In this document: positions 40,713-49,858 of the stretch, piece by piece
Layout of the letters: every line of letters starts with the position of its first letter
How positions within the stretch are numbered: the stretch's first letter is position 1
From: a virus
Reading direction: 5' to 3' (one strand)
Virus record (IMG/VR): IMGVR_UViG_3300032117_000009
Location: 60,689-124,688 of that record
Length of the DNA stretch: 64,000 nucleotides
Notes under the pieces: model-generated
The model's database searches: none
What the model saw: the letters and a program-made list of their open reading frames with translations, nothing else
What the model was told of the DNA's origin: nothing
Translations under genes and position numbers: made by a program

Positions 40713-41188
40713 TTAATATTCTTTTTCCAAAGTGTTTGCTTTGCGAAATCCTTACTGAAAAAATCATTGGCCTTTGAAGGAATTGACTCTTGCAAAGATT
40801 CAATATAATTAAGCGCCCTTACATTCATCTCAACAGTCTTCATCTTTTGAATGAGGTTATCAACTCTATCTTGCATGTCATTAAAAGCTGACTCAAACTT
40901 ATTGATCAAAGTATTTTCATCAAATTCATTGGCTTCACAATTACAAGTTTTACAACAAACGTCATTACACTTATCATCATCATAATCATCATCATAGTCT
41001 TCAGAACCATCGTTGAACTCAAGCCAATTCTGGACTGCAGCTGCAAAATCAGGCATTCTCGTATCATTATCCATGACAAAGTTTTCAGCTGCTTCTGCCA
41101 AATTCAACAAAGCATAATACTGATCCAATGAAATTGTTACTTCTGTAGTTTTATTTTCCATCTTTTCTCTCTTTTCTGTATTTTCCAT
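40709..41188 (-). CDS. hypothetical coiled-coil protein with zinc cluster
   Basis: A 159-residue protein with a helical N-terminus, an Asp/Tyr-rich stretch, then CNDVCCKTCNCE (a dense Cys cluster near residue 75) and a long C-terminal coiled-coil-like helix. A second in-frame Met at residue 10 is possible. Not recognised. Confidence 0.65.
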   Translation of the reverse strand: MENTEKREKMENKTTEVTISLDQYYALLNLAEAAENFVMDNDTRMPDFAAAVQNWLEFNDGSEDYDDDYDDDKCNDVCCKTCNCEANEFDENTLINKFESAFNDMQDRVDNLIQKMKTVEMNVRALNYIESLQESIPSKANDFFSKDFAKQTLWKKNIK

Positions 41189-41200
41189 TTTTATTTTTTC

Positions 41201-41614
41201 CTAATTGTAGTAACGAACGTACCACTCTGGAACCTGAGCAACCCACTTGAGCCTGCTGACACGCTCCGCCTTGTCCTCATCACTTCCAACCCATCGAACC
41301 AAAACACGCTTTTCAGTGATGTATCCAACAACTTCACCATAACGCAATGGCTGCTCTTCCTCAGGGTCTGCAGGAGGATTGGGGTAAGTGTACTTAACCT
41401 TATCACCAATCTCAAGCTTCAAATCAACCTTGTTTCCATTCTCATCGTACAATGAACGGCACATGAGCTGAACAGCATCTGGGTTAACGTACATTGACTT
41501 TGCACCCATTTGAACAAGGATTCCCCTGTTTGGGTCTGTCTTGATAACAGTTGCTTGCTGGCCATTCTCATAGCCCTGGACCTTGACCACATCACCTGAA
41601 TTGATGGTACGCAT
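41201..41614 (-). CDS. KOW/SH3-like hypothetical protein
   Basis: A 137-residue mostly beta protein. GDVVKVQGYENGQQATVIK is a KOW-like start and GDKVKYTYPNPP a second barrel-type segment. Not recognised beyond that. It lies under a long leader that carries a weak GAGAGG/CCTCTC hairpin (41641-41661). Confidence 0.6.
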   Translation of the reverse strand: MRTINSGDVVKVQGYENGQQATVIKTDPNRGILVQMGAKSMYVNPDAVQLMCRSLYDENGNKVDLKLEIGDKVKYTYPNPPADPEEEQPLRYGEVVGYITEKRVLVRWVGSDEDKAERVSRLKWVAQVPEWYVRYYN

Positions 41615-41724
41615 TTTACTAACCTATCTTTCTTACTAGTGAGAGGGTTCTTGTACCTCTCTGTTAACTACATTACACGATTTTTTGTCTGTCGTGTCGT
41701 TTTTTTTACGATTTTTTATTTTTT

Positions 41725-41880
41725 TTAGTATTTTTTGCTTCTACGATGAATTTTGCAATTGTCATCGCTTTCACAAGCTTTATCTATGAAATCAAAATCC
41801 TGTTCCACACCTGATTCAAAATAGTCAGAAATTATTCTATTAATCGTTTTTTTATCAATGACGTTTTTTGATTCAGTCAT
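41725..41880 (-). CDS. 51-residue hypothetical protein
   Basis: A short gene found by hand in the gap. MTESKNVIDKKTINR ... ends KIHRRSKKY. The ATG overlaps the upstream stop by eight bases (ATGACTGA), the same style as many genes here. Basic C-terminus. Not recognised. Confidence 0.55.
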   Translation of the reverse strand: MTESKNVIDKKTINRIISDYFESGVEQDFDFIDKACESDDNCKIHRRSKKY

Positions 41881-42043
41881 CAAACAACTTCAACTGATCT
41901 GGATTATTTTGATTTGCAATTTGATTTTTTAAAGCTTCAAGAATTGTTTTAGTAGCATCAATGTCGCCTCTATCATATCCAATCTTGTAAGCATTGAATA
42001 CAATAAATATAAAACAAATCGAAACAATGATAAATGAAATCAT
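41873..42043 (-). CDS. 56-residue single-span membrane protein
   Basis: Starts at the ATG at 42043 with AAAGGAC upstream; a longer in-frame extension inside the previous gene is unlikely. A hydrophobic helix (ISFIIVSICFIFIVFNAY) is followed by a short charged tail ending KLFDD. Probable membrane peptide. Confidence 0.55.
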   Translation of the reverse strand: MISFIIVSICFIFIVFNAYKIGYDRGDIDATKTILEALKNQIANQNNPDQLKLFDD

Positions 42044-42047
42044 TTTG

Positions 42048-42347
42048 CTAGTCCTTTTTCTTGAAAAGCACAATGGAAAAACTATGCTTTCCAAAATTCT
42101 TCACGAGCGACTGAGAGTTACCACTTTCATATGTTTCCCAATTCTCACCCTTTGCAAGCGCAAACATATCTGAAAGGTTTTCAGCAAAATAATTTAAAGA
42201 AATTCCCCTATAGCGAGGAATAAAGTGCGGATTGTTTTCCAAAAAATTCACAAAATCTTTTAGGTCATCAATAAAATCTTTATCAAGCTTATCAGGATCA
42301 CTGAATCCAAAATTCTTCTTTTTCATAACATCTTCAATTGTTACCAT
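42048..42347 (-). CDS. hypothetical protein
   Basis: A 99-residue alpha/beta protein (KNFGFSDPDKLDKDFIDDLKD, then HFIPRYRG...). It is preceded by a TATAAT -10-type box at 42378. Not recognised. Confidence 0.65.
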   Translation of the reverse strand: MVTIEDVMKKKNFGFSDPDKLDKDFIDDLKDFVNFLENNPHFIPRYRGISLNYFAENLSDMFALAKGENWETYESGNSQSLVKNFGKHSFSIVLFKKKD

Positions 42348-42377
42348 TGTTTTTTTCTTTCTACTAGTTGCTTTTGT

Positions 42378-42383
42378 ATTATA
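42378..42383 (-). promoter_or_regulatory. -10-type box TGTTATAAT
   Basis: On the minus strand, TATAAT preceded by TG gives an extended -10 element in the 72-base gap before the 99-residue gene. No good -35 at the expected distance. Confidence 0.35.
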
Positions 42384-42419
42384 ACAGATTTTTTCGGTTG
42401 TTTTTAAAAATGTTTTTTG

Positions 42420-42815
42420 TCAAAGTTTGATGTAGGTTTCCCCGTAAGGAACATAAGTTCCATCTTCATCGTAATCGTTTCCATCGTAATAGATTTCGCT
42501 TGTTGGGAACCATAGCAATTCATCTCCATGGTTGCTGCAATATGCAGCTACAAGAGCAAACTCCCTATCTTTGTCAACAACTTCAAAATCAAGATTGCCA
42601 TCACAAAATGGGCAGCTTTGATTGATGCTGAATTCAGGAAAAAAATCGAAGTAAGAACTATATCCATCTGAATCAGTTTCCCAAGTGCCACCATCCTGAT
42701 ATGCAACTGGGAACTCTTTGCTGTTTTCCATAATCCAGCCATCATCGGGATTCTCTGGGTTTTGAAGAACCCATGTGTTGCCATTGAGGTCAATCTTTTT
42801 ATTTTCACTGTTCAT
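42420..42815 (-). CDS. hypothetical protein with CPFC pair
   Basis: A 131-residue acidic protein with CPFC near residue 68 and YCSNHG later, a probable single zinc site in an acidic context. The N-terminus is short and basic. It follows a -10-type box (TGCTATATT, 42854-42859). Not recognised. Confidence 0.6.
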   Translation of the reverse strand: MNSENKKIDLNGNTWVLQNPENPDDGWIMENSKEFPVAYQDGGTWETDSDGYSSYFDFFPEFSINQSCPFCDGNLDFEVVDKDREFALVAAYCSNHGDELLWFPTSEIYYDGNDYDEDGTYVPYGETYIKL

Positions 42816-42853
42816 TTTGATCTACTCCTTTTTTTGTATTTGCTACTTTTATC

Positions 42854-42859
42854 AATATA
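42854..42859 (-). promoter_or_regulatory. -10-type box TGCTATATT
   Basis: Extended -10 element (TGCTATATT on the minus strand) in the gap between the 262-residue and 131-residue genes; ribosome site AAGGAG follows. Weak -35. Confidence 0.35.
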
Positions 42860-42899
42860 GCAGGTCTACAACGCTTTGTGTCGTTTTTTCAGATTTTTT

Positions 42900-43688
42900 T
42901 TAGGCTGCAACGATGCCCATAGCCTCTGCAACAAGGCGAGCTTCGAAAATTGCATCATGCTCAGAATTCTCAAGCTTTGTAATCTGACCCTCGATCAGGT
43001 ACTCAGCGTGAGCCTTAGCCTCATGAAGAGAATTGTACTCTTCGCCACCCTGCGAAAACCATCCATTCTCATTCACAACAAACACAACCTGCATCTCCCC
43101 ACAATCATCAACGATGTTCTTGGTCATGATGTAAGCCTGAGCAATATTGCCCCAGGTGTCTCCATCCTTCTTTGCAACAAGACGGAATTCACTCTGCTGT
43201 GCGGTGTACTCAATCTTGTAATCAATCGGCTTGATCTCCTGAGCAGCCTGGTTCTTGATGTTCATCACAGTGTTAAGGTAGTTCCTCTCTGCATTGTCAA
43301 TTTCATACTGGATAGTCTCGTTGATGACGTTCACGATGCGAGTTGCAATCATGCGCTCACCACGGATATCACCAAGGTTTTCGTTGCTGAAATCTGTAAC
43401 AGCATCAGCGAGAGACTGAGCAGTGTCAATGTCCATCTTAAAAAAGTTTCGCCAACCATTAGTCATCTCATTCATCGAACGGTAAAAAGCAGTTGAACGG
43501 ATCGACCAAAAACTATTGTTGTCAACGGTGGTTGCAAACAACTTGGGAGCGTTAGACCTGATCGTGTACGAAACGACACGTTCAATGAGATTCTTTTGAC
43601 GGTTAGTGAACTCAATACTCAAGACAATCTCGCTGCTCTCCTTGCGCTTCGGGATGTTGATGGCGTTGGTGTCGATTGCGATACTCAT
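42900..43688 (-). CDS. helical hypothetical protein
   Basis: A 262-residue protein, mixed alpha/beta, with a basic N-terminal stretch and no Cys pairs. It contains IEFTNRQKNLIERVVSYTI near the N-terminus and a C-terminal E-A-K-A-H-A-E-Y-L-I segment. No domain recognised. Preceded by a strong promoter (TTGCAA-16-TAGAGT). Confidence 0.6.
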   Translation of the reverse strand: MSIAIDTNAINIPKRKESSEIVLSIEFTNRQKNLIERVVSYTIRSNAPKLFATTVDNNSFWSIRSTAFYRSMNEMTNGWRNFFKMDIDTAQSLADAVTDFSNENLGDIRGERMIATRIVNVINETIQYEIDNAERNYLNTVMNIKNQAAQEIKPIDYKIEYTAQQSEFRLVAKKDGDTWGNIAQAYIMTKNIVDDCGEMQVVFVVNENGWFSQGGEEYNSLHEAKAHAEYLIEGQITKLENSEHDAIFEARLVAEAMGIVAA

Positions 43689-43735
43689 TATGTTTACTCC
43701 TTGATATTTACTGGTTGGTTTTTCTTACTGAGGTA

Positions 43736-43763
43736 ACTCTATCAGATCTGAAGCAGATTGCAA
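43736..43763 (-). promoter_or_regulatory. promoter, TTGCAA-16-TAGAGT
   Basis: Minus strand: TTGCAA (complement of 43758-43763) and TAGAGT (43736-43741), 16 bases apart, upstream of the 262-residue gene. The same spacing and -10 sequence as the promoter at 38489. Confidence 0.6.
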
Positions 43764-43793
43764 CACATTTTGGCGATTTTTTTATTTTTTTTG

Positions 43794-45809
43794 TTATCGC
43801 CTTGGATTTCCTTTGGCACGTCTAGCCATTGAGCCATAATCATATGGTCCACGATTCTTCATCGAAGACAATTTTTGTCTAGCGGTTGAAATATCAGACT
43901 CATAATAACCCATGGTCATTGGTGTGTGGTAACCACCCTGGGATGCAGCTAGTAGCTGTGTTGAGCCAAGCCTATCTCGTGTTTCCATTCTCCTGAAGTT
44001 ATCTTCTAGCAATTGGTCAACACAAACCATGAGACAGTCAGCAAGGTCCTTTGTTTGTACTGGTCCTACATCCTGCTTCTTGATCTTTCCATTTACTTCC
44101 TGAAGGAATCGAAGCTCGTTCTCCAGCAGACAAGAACCATCTTTGCCAAATTCATCTCTGTACGCATGTACCCAGCCCTGACCAATTGCTGATTTAAATC
44201 TTTCAGCACGCTTCATGTTTGCAGATGGCGTGAAAAGATCTTCCTTTACTATTGCCTTGTGTGGTGGCCTGGACTCTCTTAATCGCTTCTTCATCCTGGA
44301 GATTGTAACGAATGATCCATACTGGTCGTATGAGAATACTTTGAGAGTTGGGAACTTATTGATTGTTGATACAATCTCTTCCTCTACTTGTTCATAGTCA
44401 ATTTGATGGTCTGGGAAGTCTTCTGGGTTCCAGACTTTCATCCAGTCTGTGATGATGTGTGACCAAATCTCACCATCTTCTGGATCTGGAATTGGTTCTA
44501 CATGGCAAATCATTGCTGCAGTGTTAGCCTGAGACTTAGATGGGTCACAATGGCCTCTATAAACAAATGCCATTAAGCCATACTCTTGTTCAACTAATTG
44601 CCTAAGGTTACCTTGCCCATCAATAAATGGGTCATACATCTTTGCAATAACAGCTGGATTAAGGTAAGCATCAATAACATCAGCCCATTGGCTTAATCGC
44701 TCAACTTTAAAAACACTTGGTTCTCTTTGCTCAAGCTTCTTCATCTCTTCGTTGTACAGCTGTGGGGCACCACGGAACTGGAATCCTTGGGTAGCTTTTG
44801 GATCATCCCAATCCTCATACGGACCCCATGATGGCAATTGTGCTATTAACATGTTTGGGTAAACAGGATCACCTGTCTCTGCATCTTCCATTAAACCATT
44901 TTGGTACAGCTCATAGCATTTACCAATTTTGGTGAAAGGTGACGTTGGAATATAAATAAAACCGTCTTTACCGAACTGGTCAAGGGCAGGCGTGATAGCG
45001 TTGTAGACTTCATCAGACGTTCTAGGACCATCTGTTCCTACAAGCATGTGAGCAAACTCATCAAACATGACTGTAAAACATGCAGCACCACGAGATGCCT
45101 TAGAGTTCGATGTGATAGCCATGTTACGAACTGATGCAATCAATCGTTGTGGTCTAATGCCCCTAGCCTCGAATGCAGCAATTCTTCTTGTGTCTGCTGG
45201 TGTACGCAGAGCTACAAAATATTCTTTTGCTTCAGCTATGTAGGGCCTAAAACAATCTGCATCGATGATTGTGTTGGCAAGGTCAGCAAACTGATAAGCC
45301 TTAGCCTGCTGGATATTGGTAGCTGCACAGAAAAGGTAAACATCCTTTGATCTGTCAATACCATAATACCACTGAGGATCGTCTAGCTGAAGAAGCCTCC
45401 AGTTGTTGTATGCTCCCAGGATTCCACCAATATGGCCTTTACCACCACGGCGACCAGTAATATTAATTACTTCTTTGAAATGGTTATAGTCATTGGACTT
45501 GAGCCATTCTATTCTTTTCCAGATATCTGGAGAGATACCGATTGATACGCCTGTCTTGGAGAATCCTTTAGACCATTGATCAATAACTTCAAGGTCATAA
45601 TCTGTAAAATTTTCAACCTCTAAATTAATAAGTTTTAAAAGAGTTTTTTGGCGTGGGTACAGCTTTCTACCTAAGAATGCTGGGTGTTCAGCAAACTCAC
45701 AAATAGGCGGAATATCAGGTTCTTTTTTTAAAGCCTTGCTAGCAGAAGATAAGAAGTCTAATTCTTGAGACAGAATCTCCTGGTTAGCTTCTTTGCTTAC
45801 CCTTGCCAA
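43794..45809 (-). CDS. terL: terminase large subunit
   Basis: A 671-residue protein. The Walker A-like loop is GRRGGKGH (119-126), the Walker B is TVMFDEFAHM (D250, E251), and the C-terminal RNase H-like nuclease is supported by GHCDPSKSQANTAA, VFSYDQYGS and TKDLADCLM segments supplying acidic residues. This drives DNA packaging by ATP hydrolysis and cuts concatemers. The Walker A is atypical (GRRGG), as in many phage terminases. A candidate small subunit (47486) is nearby. Confidence 0.9.
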   Translation of the reverse strand: MARVSKEANQEILSQELDFLSSASKALKKEPDIPPICEFAEHPAFLGRKLYPRQKTLLKLINLEVENFTDYDLEVIDQWSKGFSKTGVSIGISPDIWKRIEWLKSNDYNHFKEVINITGRRGGKGHIGGILGAYNNWRLLQLDDPQWYYGIDRSKDVYLFCAATNIQQAKAYQFADLANTIIDADCFRPYIAEAKEYFVALRTPADTRRIAAFEARGIRPQRLIASVRNMAITSNSKASRGAACFTVMFDEFAHMLVGTDGPRTSDEVYNAITPALDQFGKDGFIYIPTSPFTKIGKCYELYQNGLMEDAETGDPVYPNMLIAQLPSWGPYEDWDDPKATQGFQFRGAPQLYNEEMKKLEQREPSVFKVERLSQWADVIDAYLNPAVIAKMYDPFIDGQGNLRQLVEQEYGLMAFVYRGHCDPSKSQANTAAMICHVEPIPDPEDGEIWSHIITDWMKVWNPEDFPDHQIDYEQVEEEIVSTINKFPTLKVFSYDQYGSFVTISRMKKRLRESRPPHKAIVKEDLFTPSANMKRAERFKSAIGQGWVHAYRDEFGKDGSCLLENELRFLQEVNGKIKKQDVGPVQTKDLADCLMVCVDQLLEDNFRRMETRDRLGSTQLLAASQGGYHTPMTMGYYESDISTARQKLSSMKNRGPYDYGSMARRAKGNPRR

Positions 45810-45813
45810 TTAG

Positions 45814-46266
45814 CTACCCTTTACCCTTCTTTAGAAGCTTATTCTGTTGCCTCTTCATATCATAGAATGGGTCAGCTACACCTTTACCTGTCTCAAATCT
45901 TGCTCTTTCAGGGTTATAGTCAGTCAATCTTCCAATGATTAAAATTTCTGGTGGTTCACCTGTAAAACTACTCATCATCCAATCAACACGAACAAGAAGC
46001 CCAATTTTTTCAAATCTTTCTTCAGCTTCTCCCCTAAGTGAGGATAAGTTGTCAAACGTGGCAGGCCTTCTAGAATACTTAGCGGTAAGATCTGCCATAA
46101 TTCTTGCAGCATCCATAATTTCAGATTCATGAAGTTCAATAACCTGATCTTCTTCTTCTTCTTGCTTTCTTTCCGCACGAAAAGCATCAATCTGAGCTTG
46201 TTGTTCAGGAGTTACCTTAACATCTTCTGGTCTAATGCCATTCATATAATCATTTTCATCAGCCAT
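45814..46266 (-). CDS. hypothetical protein beside terminase
   Basis: A 150-residue protein. The N-terminal half is a charged helix (TPEQQAQIDAFRAERKQEEEE); the C-terminal half has GEPPEILIIGRLTDYNPER. It ends four bases before the terminase start, and its own start overlaps the upstream stop (TAATG). Terminase-associated role by position only. Confidence 0.65.
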   Translation of the reverse strand: MADENDYMNGIRPEDVKVTPEQQAQIDAFRAERKQEEEEDQVIELHESEIMDAARIMADLTAKYSRRPATFDNLSSLRGEAEERFEKIGLLVRVDWMMSSFTGEPPEILIIGRLTDYNPERARFETGKGVADPFYDMKRQQNKLLKKGKG

Positions 46267-46439
46267 TAATAACTCCTTTTATTTCTTAAAAATTCCTCAA
46301 AATCTGAAATTATATTTTCTAGATCGTCAATAATTCTCTGGAGAGAATCTAACTCCCCTCCAGAGAACCTTGACGACTCATTCTTAATCATTTCGCTAGC
46401 AAACACCATGTCTGCCAAAGATTTGTTAAGATAATCCAT
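46266..46439 (-). CDS. 57-residue helical protein
   Basis: Found by hand in the gap between the 319-residue gene and the 150-residue gene. A single acidic amphipathic helix (MDYLNKSLADMVFASEM ...). The stop overlaps the next start (TAATG). Not recognised. Confidence 0.5.
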   Translation of the reverse strand: MDYLNKSLADMVFASEMIKNESSRFSGGELDSLQRIIDDLENIISDFEEFLRNKRSY

Positions 46440-46441
46440 TT

Positions 46442-47401
46442 TTAACTAAGTGGGTGATGACAAGTGTTGCAGCGGTGCCCACCATTAGAACCGACAATCA
46501 AACCTCCGGCAAGCTGCACAGACTCACGCATCGTATTTGAAACACCAATCTCATGCTGCATAGAAGTAATGAGGTTAATAATGTCGTAATAAGTGTTGCC
46601 TTCAAGCTCATCAATGCGATCCATAAGCTTAGACTCCATACGGGAGCCAAGGCCATACTCACGGCAAAAACGGTGAATGAGCTGCTCAGCATTTGTAACA
46701 TCAATCTCAGTCATGTGTGCCCAGTTATCAAGAGCACCCTGGACCTCATTACCAAGGACTGTGCTAGCAAGATACTCCATCTCTTCGATGATTTCATCAA
46801 CAGTACGCCCACGAAGGCTAAGTGTAGAGTTGATCGAAGGGACAACCATGCCATTTGAGCATACAAGGCGCTCCAGATAAGTAGAGATTGTTGGTGCCTC
46901 GCCAATTGTAGAAACAATACGAAGACCACCCTCAGTAATATCATTAACACGAGGTTCAGTTGTCAATTCATTGGTAACAACTGAAACTTTAATGCCATTT
47001 GACAATTCAAGTGAGCGAACACGATCCTCACCATCAAATGCCTTTTCAATAGCAGAAACAATAAGCTCGTCACGGATAAGAGTTGTGTTACCTGGATAAG
47101 CAGCGTTGAAATTGTGGTCTGCATCAAAGCTAATCAAAGCATCATAAGCTGAATCCTTTTCAAGGAAATAGTTAACAACATCAGTCTGAAGGCTCGTGTT
47201 GAGCTTAGGAAGGAAAGCCTTGGGAATACCAAGGAACGTGGAGAACTTCTTCAATCCCTGCTCACTAAGCGAGAAATCAAGATCAGTTCCCTTGATCTTC
47301 AGGCTACCAGGAGAAAACTCCAGGTTAGAAAACGAAGAATGGGTATACTTAGGGCCATTGTTCTCAACGAGAGTGGCCAGGTCCTTAACTTGCATGTGCA
47401 T
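46442..47401 (-). CDS. DUF932-like phage protein with zinc tail
   Basis: A 319-residue protein of the DUF932 type: a mixed alpha/beta body with TYLERLVCSNGMVVPS in the middle and a C-terminal RCNTCHHPL pair. DUF932 proteins occur on plasmids and phages, often near replication genes; role unknown. A -10-type box precedes it (47451-47456). Confidence 0.7.
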   Translation of the reverse strand: MHMQVKDLATLVENNGPKYTHSSFSNLEFSPGSLKIKGTDLDFSLSEQGLKKFSTFLGIPKAFLPKLNTSLQTDVVNYFLEKDSAYDALISFDADHNFNAAYPGNTTLIRDELIVSAIEKAFDGEDRVRSLELSNGIKVSVVTNELTTEPRVNDITEGGLRIVSTIGEAPTISTYLERLVCSNGMVVPSINSTLSLRGRTVDEIIEEMEYLASTVLGNEVQGALDNWAHMTEIDVTNAEQLIHRFCREYGLGSRMESKLMDRIDELEGNTYYDIINLITSMQHEIGVSNTMRESVQLAGGLIVGSNGGHRCNTCHHPLS

Positions 47402-47450
47402 TACTCCTTTTATATTTGTATTTTTACTGTGCCTTTTGGCGTTGTTATTA

Positions 47451-47456
47451 CTATAG
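47451..47456 (-). promoter_or_regulatory. -10-type box TGCTATAGT
   Basis: Extended -10 element TGCTATAGT on the minus strand in the 84-base gap upstream of the DUF932-like gene, followed by AAGGAG. Confidence 0.4.
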
Positions 47457-47485
47457 CATTTTTTTCTGTTGTTTTTTTATTTTTT

Positions 47486-48184
47486 TTATTTTTCTTCTAT
47501 AAGATCTGAATCAATGTATTCCATCTCAAGAACTTTAGGTGGTTTTGTGAGCTGTGTTTGCTTCAACTCAATTCTCTTACTAACTAAGTCTAACATATCT
47601 GGAGGCAAAACTTCTCTCATTGAATCTAAAATTATACTCAACTGGCCCAACAAATATTCTGGCTTGTATGAATTGCTAGTTTCTTTTTCAATTTCGTTAA
47701 GTTTTTCAATTGCATACAAAGTTGTTTTTAGATCTGGTTCTAGTTTGCCATCAACAATATCTTTAACACCCATTGAAGCAATTAATTCATAAACACCTTT
47801 AGCTGTAAGAAGGCTATCTACGCCATCCATGATTAATTTATTTTCTTCAGCTGCACGCCTTTCCATCATGCTTCTAGCTGCGATGGCGTCAGTTGGAAGG
47901 TGTCTAGTTTTATGATTAGTTAAGCTAGAGTATGATATCATATCTTTTGGTTCAACACCAAATTTTTCATACAATGGAGCTACTATGTTAAGAATATCTC
48001 TGTATGGCCTCATCATAACAAGATGAGAATCTACAATTCTTCTTAATGCATCTGGGGATTTGCAAACTCTACATTGTGGTACATGGACATATTCAAAACG
48101 TTGTCCATCAATTTTTACAGAAGTTAGATCTCGTAAGCTTGGCGTAGATTTAGATAATGCTTTGTATGTTTGTTCTTCGTTCAT
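47486..48184 (-). CDS. candidate terminase small subunit
   Basis: A 232-residue protein. The N-terminal CRVCKSPDALRRIVDSHL zinc or helix-turn element, then YSSLTNHKTRHLPTDA, resembles the HTH portion of small terminases and related DNA-binding proteins (L-T-x-H-K-x-R-H-L-P). The C-terminal two thirds are helical, a possible oligomerisation region. Located near the large terminase gene, with DUF932-like and small genes in between. Function inferred from position and the N-terminal pattern. Confidence 0.6.
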   Translation of the reverse strand: MNEEQTYKALSKSTPSLRDLTSVKIDGQRFEYVHVPQCRVCKSPDALRRIVDSHLVMMRPYRDILNIVAPLYEKFGVEPKDMISYSSLTNHKTRHLPTDAIAARSMMERRAAEENKLIMDGVDSLLTAKGVYELIASMGVKDIVDGKLEPDLKTTLYAIEKLNEIEKETSNSYKPEYLLGQLSIILDSMREVLPPDMLDLVSKRIELKQTQLTKPPKVLEMEYIDSDLIEEK

Positions 48185-48492
48185 TTTATTGGCTTTGGTT
48201 TACGATATTTTCTGCTAAACACACCAGGTTTGGTTGGTATTTCGTCAAGCGATCCATATTGAGAAAATACTTCTCTATTTAATCTTCTCTGGTATTGAGA
48301 AGGGCTTAGCCAACCTTCTTCTTTCATTTCATTATGAGAGGTAGTTGTTCTAGATTTTTGCAACATTCTTGATGCTATATATTCTAGCTGAAAAGTTTCT
48401 GGCATTTCAAAAAAATCTTTTGGCGGAACAATATCGTGTTCTTCAATTAATTTTTTTATTTCTTCTTTATTATTTATTTTTCTTCTTGCCAT
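48181..48492 (-). CDS. small basic hypothetical protein
   Basis: A 103-residue protein: MARRKINNKEEIKKLI ..., mostly helical and basic, ending KYRKPKPIK. It overlaps the next gene (48474) by 19 bases. Not recognised. Confidence 0.65.
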   Translation of the reverse strand: MARRKINNKEEIKKLIEEHDIVPPKDFFEMPETFQLEYIASRMLQKSRTTTSHNEMKEEGWLSPSQYQRRLNREVFSQYGSLDEIPTKPGVFSRKYRKPKPIK

Positions 48493-48839
48493 TTTGTCTC
48501 CACTAGGGTTCGTAACGCTTTGCGTTTATACATTCCCACAGGAGCAGACCACTTTTCAAATCCCATTATTTTAGCGACTTCGACTTCTTTTCTACCCTCA
48601 ATACACATAAGCCAAACAGCTTGTTTTTGTCTCGGTGGTAAAGTGTCTAAACCTTTTAATATGTCATGGAAATTGACTATATAACCATTATCTAATGTTA
48701 TCTCGTATATCCCAGTTTCTTCATACAGTGCTTTGAATTCGTAATAATTTCTAAGGATATTTTCAAGAATTTTCCAGTTCATTTTTCCTGGTAAAATATC
48801 TTCTTTGCGAGATTTTCTTTTAGGTTGATTTTCTGTCAT
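48474..48839 (-). CDS. sigma-70 region-4-like regulator
   Basis: A 121-residue protein. The C-terminal region ILKGLDTLPPRQKQAVWLMC, then EVEVAKIMGFEKWSAPVGMYKRKALR, has the L-P-x-R-Q-R-E-A-V-type start and recognition-helix arrangement of sigma region 4. Such small proteins in phages act as anti-sigma, activator or sigma-like factors. No region 2 is present, so it cannot be a complete sigma factor. Confidence 0.7.
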   Translation of the reverse strand: MTENQPKRKSRKEDILPGKMNWKILENILRNYYEFKALYEETGIYEITLDNGYIVNFHDILKGLDTLPPRQKQAVWLMCIEGRKEVEVAKIMGFEKWSAPVGMYKRKALRTLVETKWQEEK

Positions 48840-48840
48840 A

Positions 48841-49356
48841 TTACCTGTGATATTGTCTTGATTGTATTTGCTTGGTAATATTTTTTATACCTTGCAATTT
48901 GTCATTAATTTGTTTCCAGGCAGAATATTGAACAAAATAAAAATATCTATCTTCTTTTGTTTTTGACCTTGCATAAGCTGTTAAGTCGTTTGTTGTACCT
49001 GAAACTGGTTTTCTATATTCTTCCCAATACTTATCATCCATCATATAGTATGCATATTGAGCACGCAAGTAATGACGTGTAACTTCTTGGTCCAAACTAG
49101 CAATTTCTGTTTGAAGCTCCAAAAGAAGTCTATCTTCTTTTGCAACATCCATTGATTCTGTAATATTAAAAATTTCTATAATTTTTTCTGCTTCTTTAAA
49201 ATGAGTATTGAAAAAATCTTGAACTGTTCGCTCAATTGTTTCAATCACATCTTTTTCATCTTTTCTTTCTTCCCAACTAAAGGCCCTTTTAATAAAATCA
49301 TGTAAATCTGTTTTGTCATGAAGGGTATCTTGCGTTGGTGACTCTAGACCAGGCAT
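48841..49356 (-). CDS. helical hypothetical protein
   Basis: About 171 residues from the ATG at 49356, shortly after the upstream stop; an in-frame ATG at 49371 is also possible. Long helices with Tyr/Trp-rich RAQYAYYMMDDKYWEEYRK. Not recognised. Lies between a RuvC-like resolvase and the sigma-like gene. Confidence 0.6.
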   Translation of the reverse strand: MPGLESPTQDTLHDKTDLHDFIKRAFSWEERKDEKDVIETIERTVQDFFNTHFKEAEKIIEIFNITESMDVAKEDRLLLELQTEIASLDQEVTRHYLRAQYAYYMMDDKYWEEYRKPVSGTTNDLTAYARSKTKEDRYFYFVQYSAWKQINDKLQGIKNITKQIQSRQYHR

Positions 49357-49357
49357 T

Positions 49358-49858
49358 TTACGAAATGTCATCAAAACTCTCCCATGATGTATTGAAAGCT
49401 GCTACTTTGCCTATAGCGATAGCATCATAAACATCATAACTTAATTTATCAGAAATATTTTCTGAACTTAAAACTTTTTCTTTAACTTCATTTTTTGTGC
49501 AATCAGGATTATCTAAAAAAATTTTATGCCATTCTCTTGGCTGATAGCCACGATATAACAAATTTCTTTGGAATGTAAGAACTTTTAAAGTGTTCGCTGT
49601 GGCTTGAACTAGGTCTTTATTTTTCATTCTTGCAAATGATGGCACAATCTCCCAAGCAACACAATTTACGTTTTTATCTAATTGATTTGAATAAAAAAAT
49701 ATCAAATAATTAATTAACGCATTCATTCTTTTATTAAAATCATATTCTGGGAATGGGTCTTTAACAAGACCAAAATCTATAGTTTTACCATTTAAATTTG
49801 TTAAAGCCCAGCCTATTTTTGATACGCCAGGGTCCAAAGAAAATATTAGTGGTTCCAT
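49358..49858 (-). CDS. RuvC-like Holliday junction resolvase
   Basis: About 166 residues from the ATG at 49858. FSLDPGVSKIGWAL supplies the first catalytic Asp (D9), VAWEIVPS the Glu, and a C-terminal YDVYDAIAIG the last acidic residues, the standard RuvC-fold set. It resolves branched DNA produced in replication or packaging. The start overlaps the upstream Cas4-like gene. Third of three consecutive nucleases. Confidence 0.85.
   Translation of the reverse strand: MEPLIFSLDPGVSKIGWALTNLNGKTIDFGLVKDPFPEYDFNKRMNALINYLIFFYSNQLDKNVNCVAWEIVPSFARMKNKDLVQATANTLKVLTFQRNLLYRGYQPREWHKIFLDNPDCTKNEVKEKVLSSENISDKLSYDVYDAIAIGKVAAFNTSWESFDDIS

Noticed and set aside
41191-41415. Minus-strand 74-residue ORF
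   Set aside because: Out-of-frame shadow of the 137-residue KOW-like gene, with Ser/Arg-rich composition and no ribosome site.
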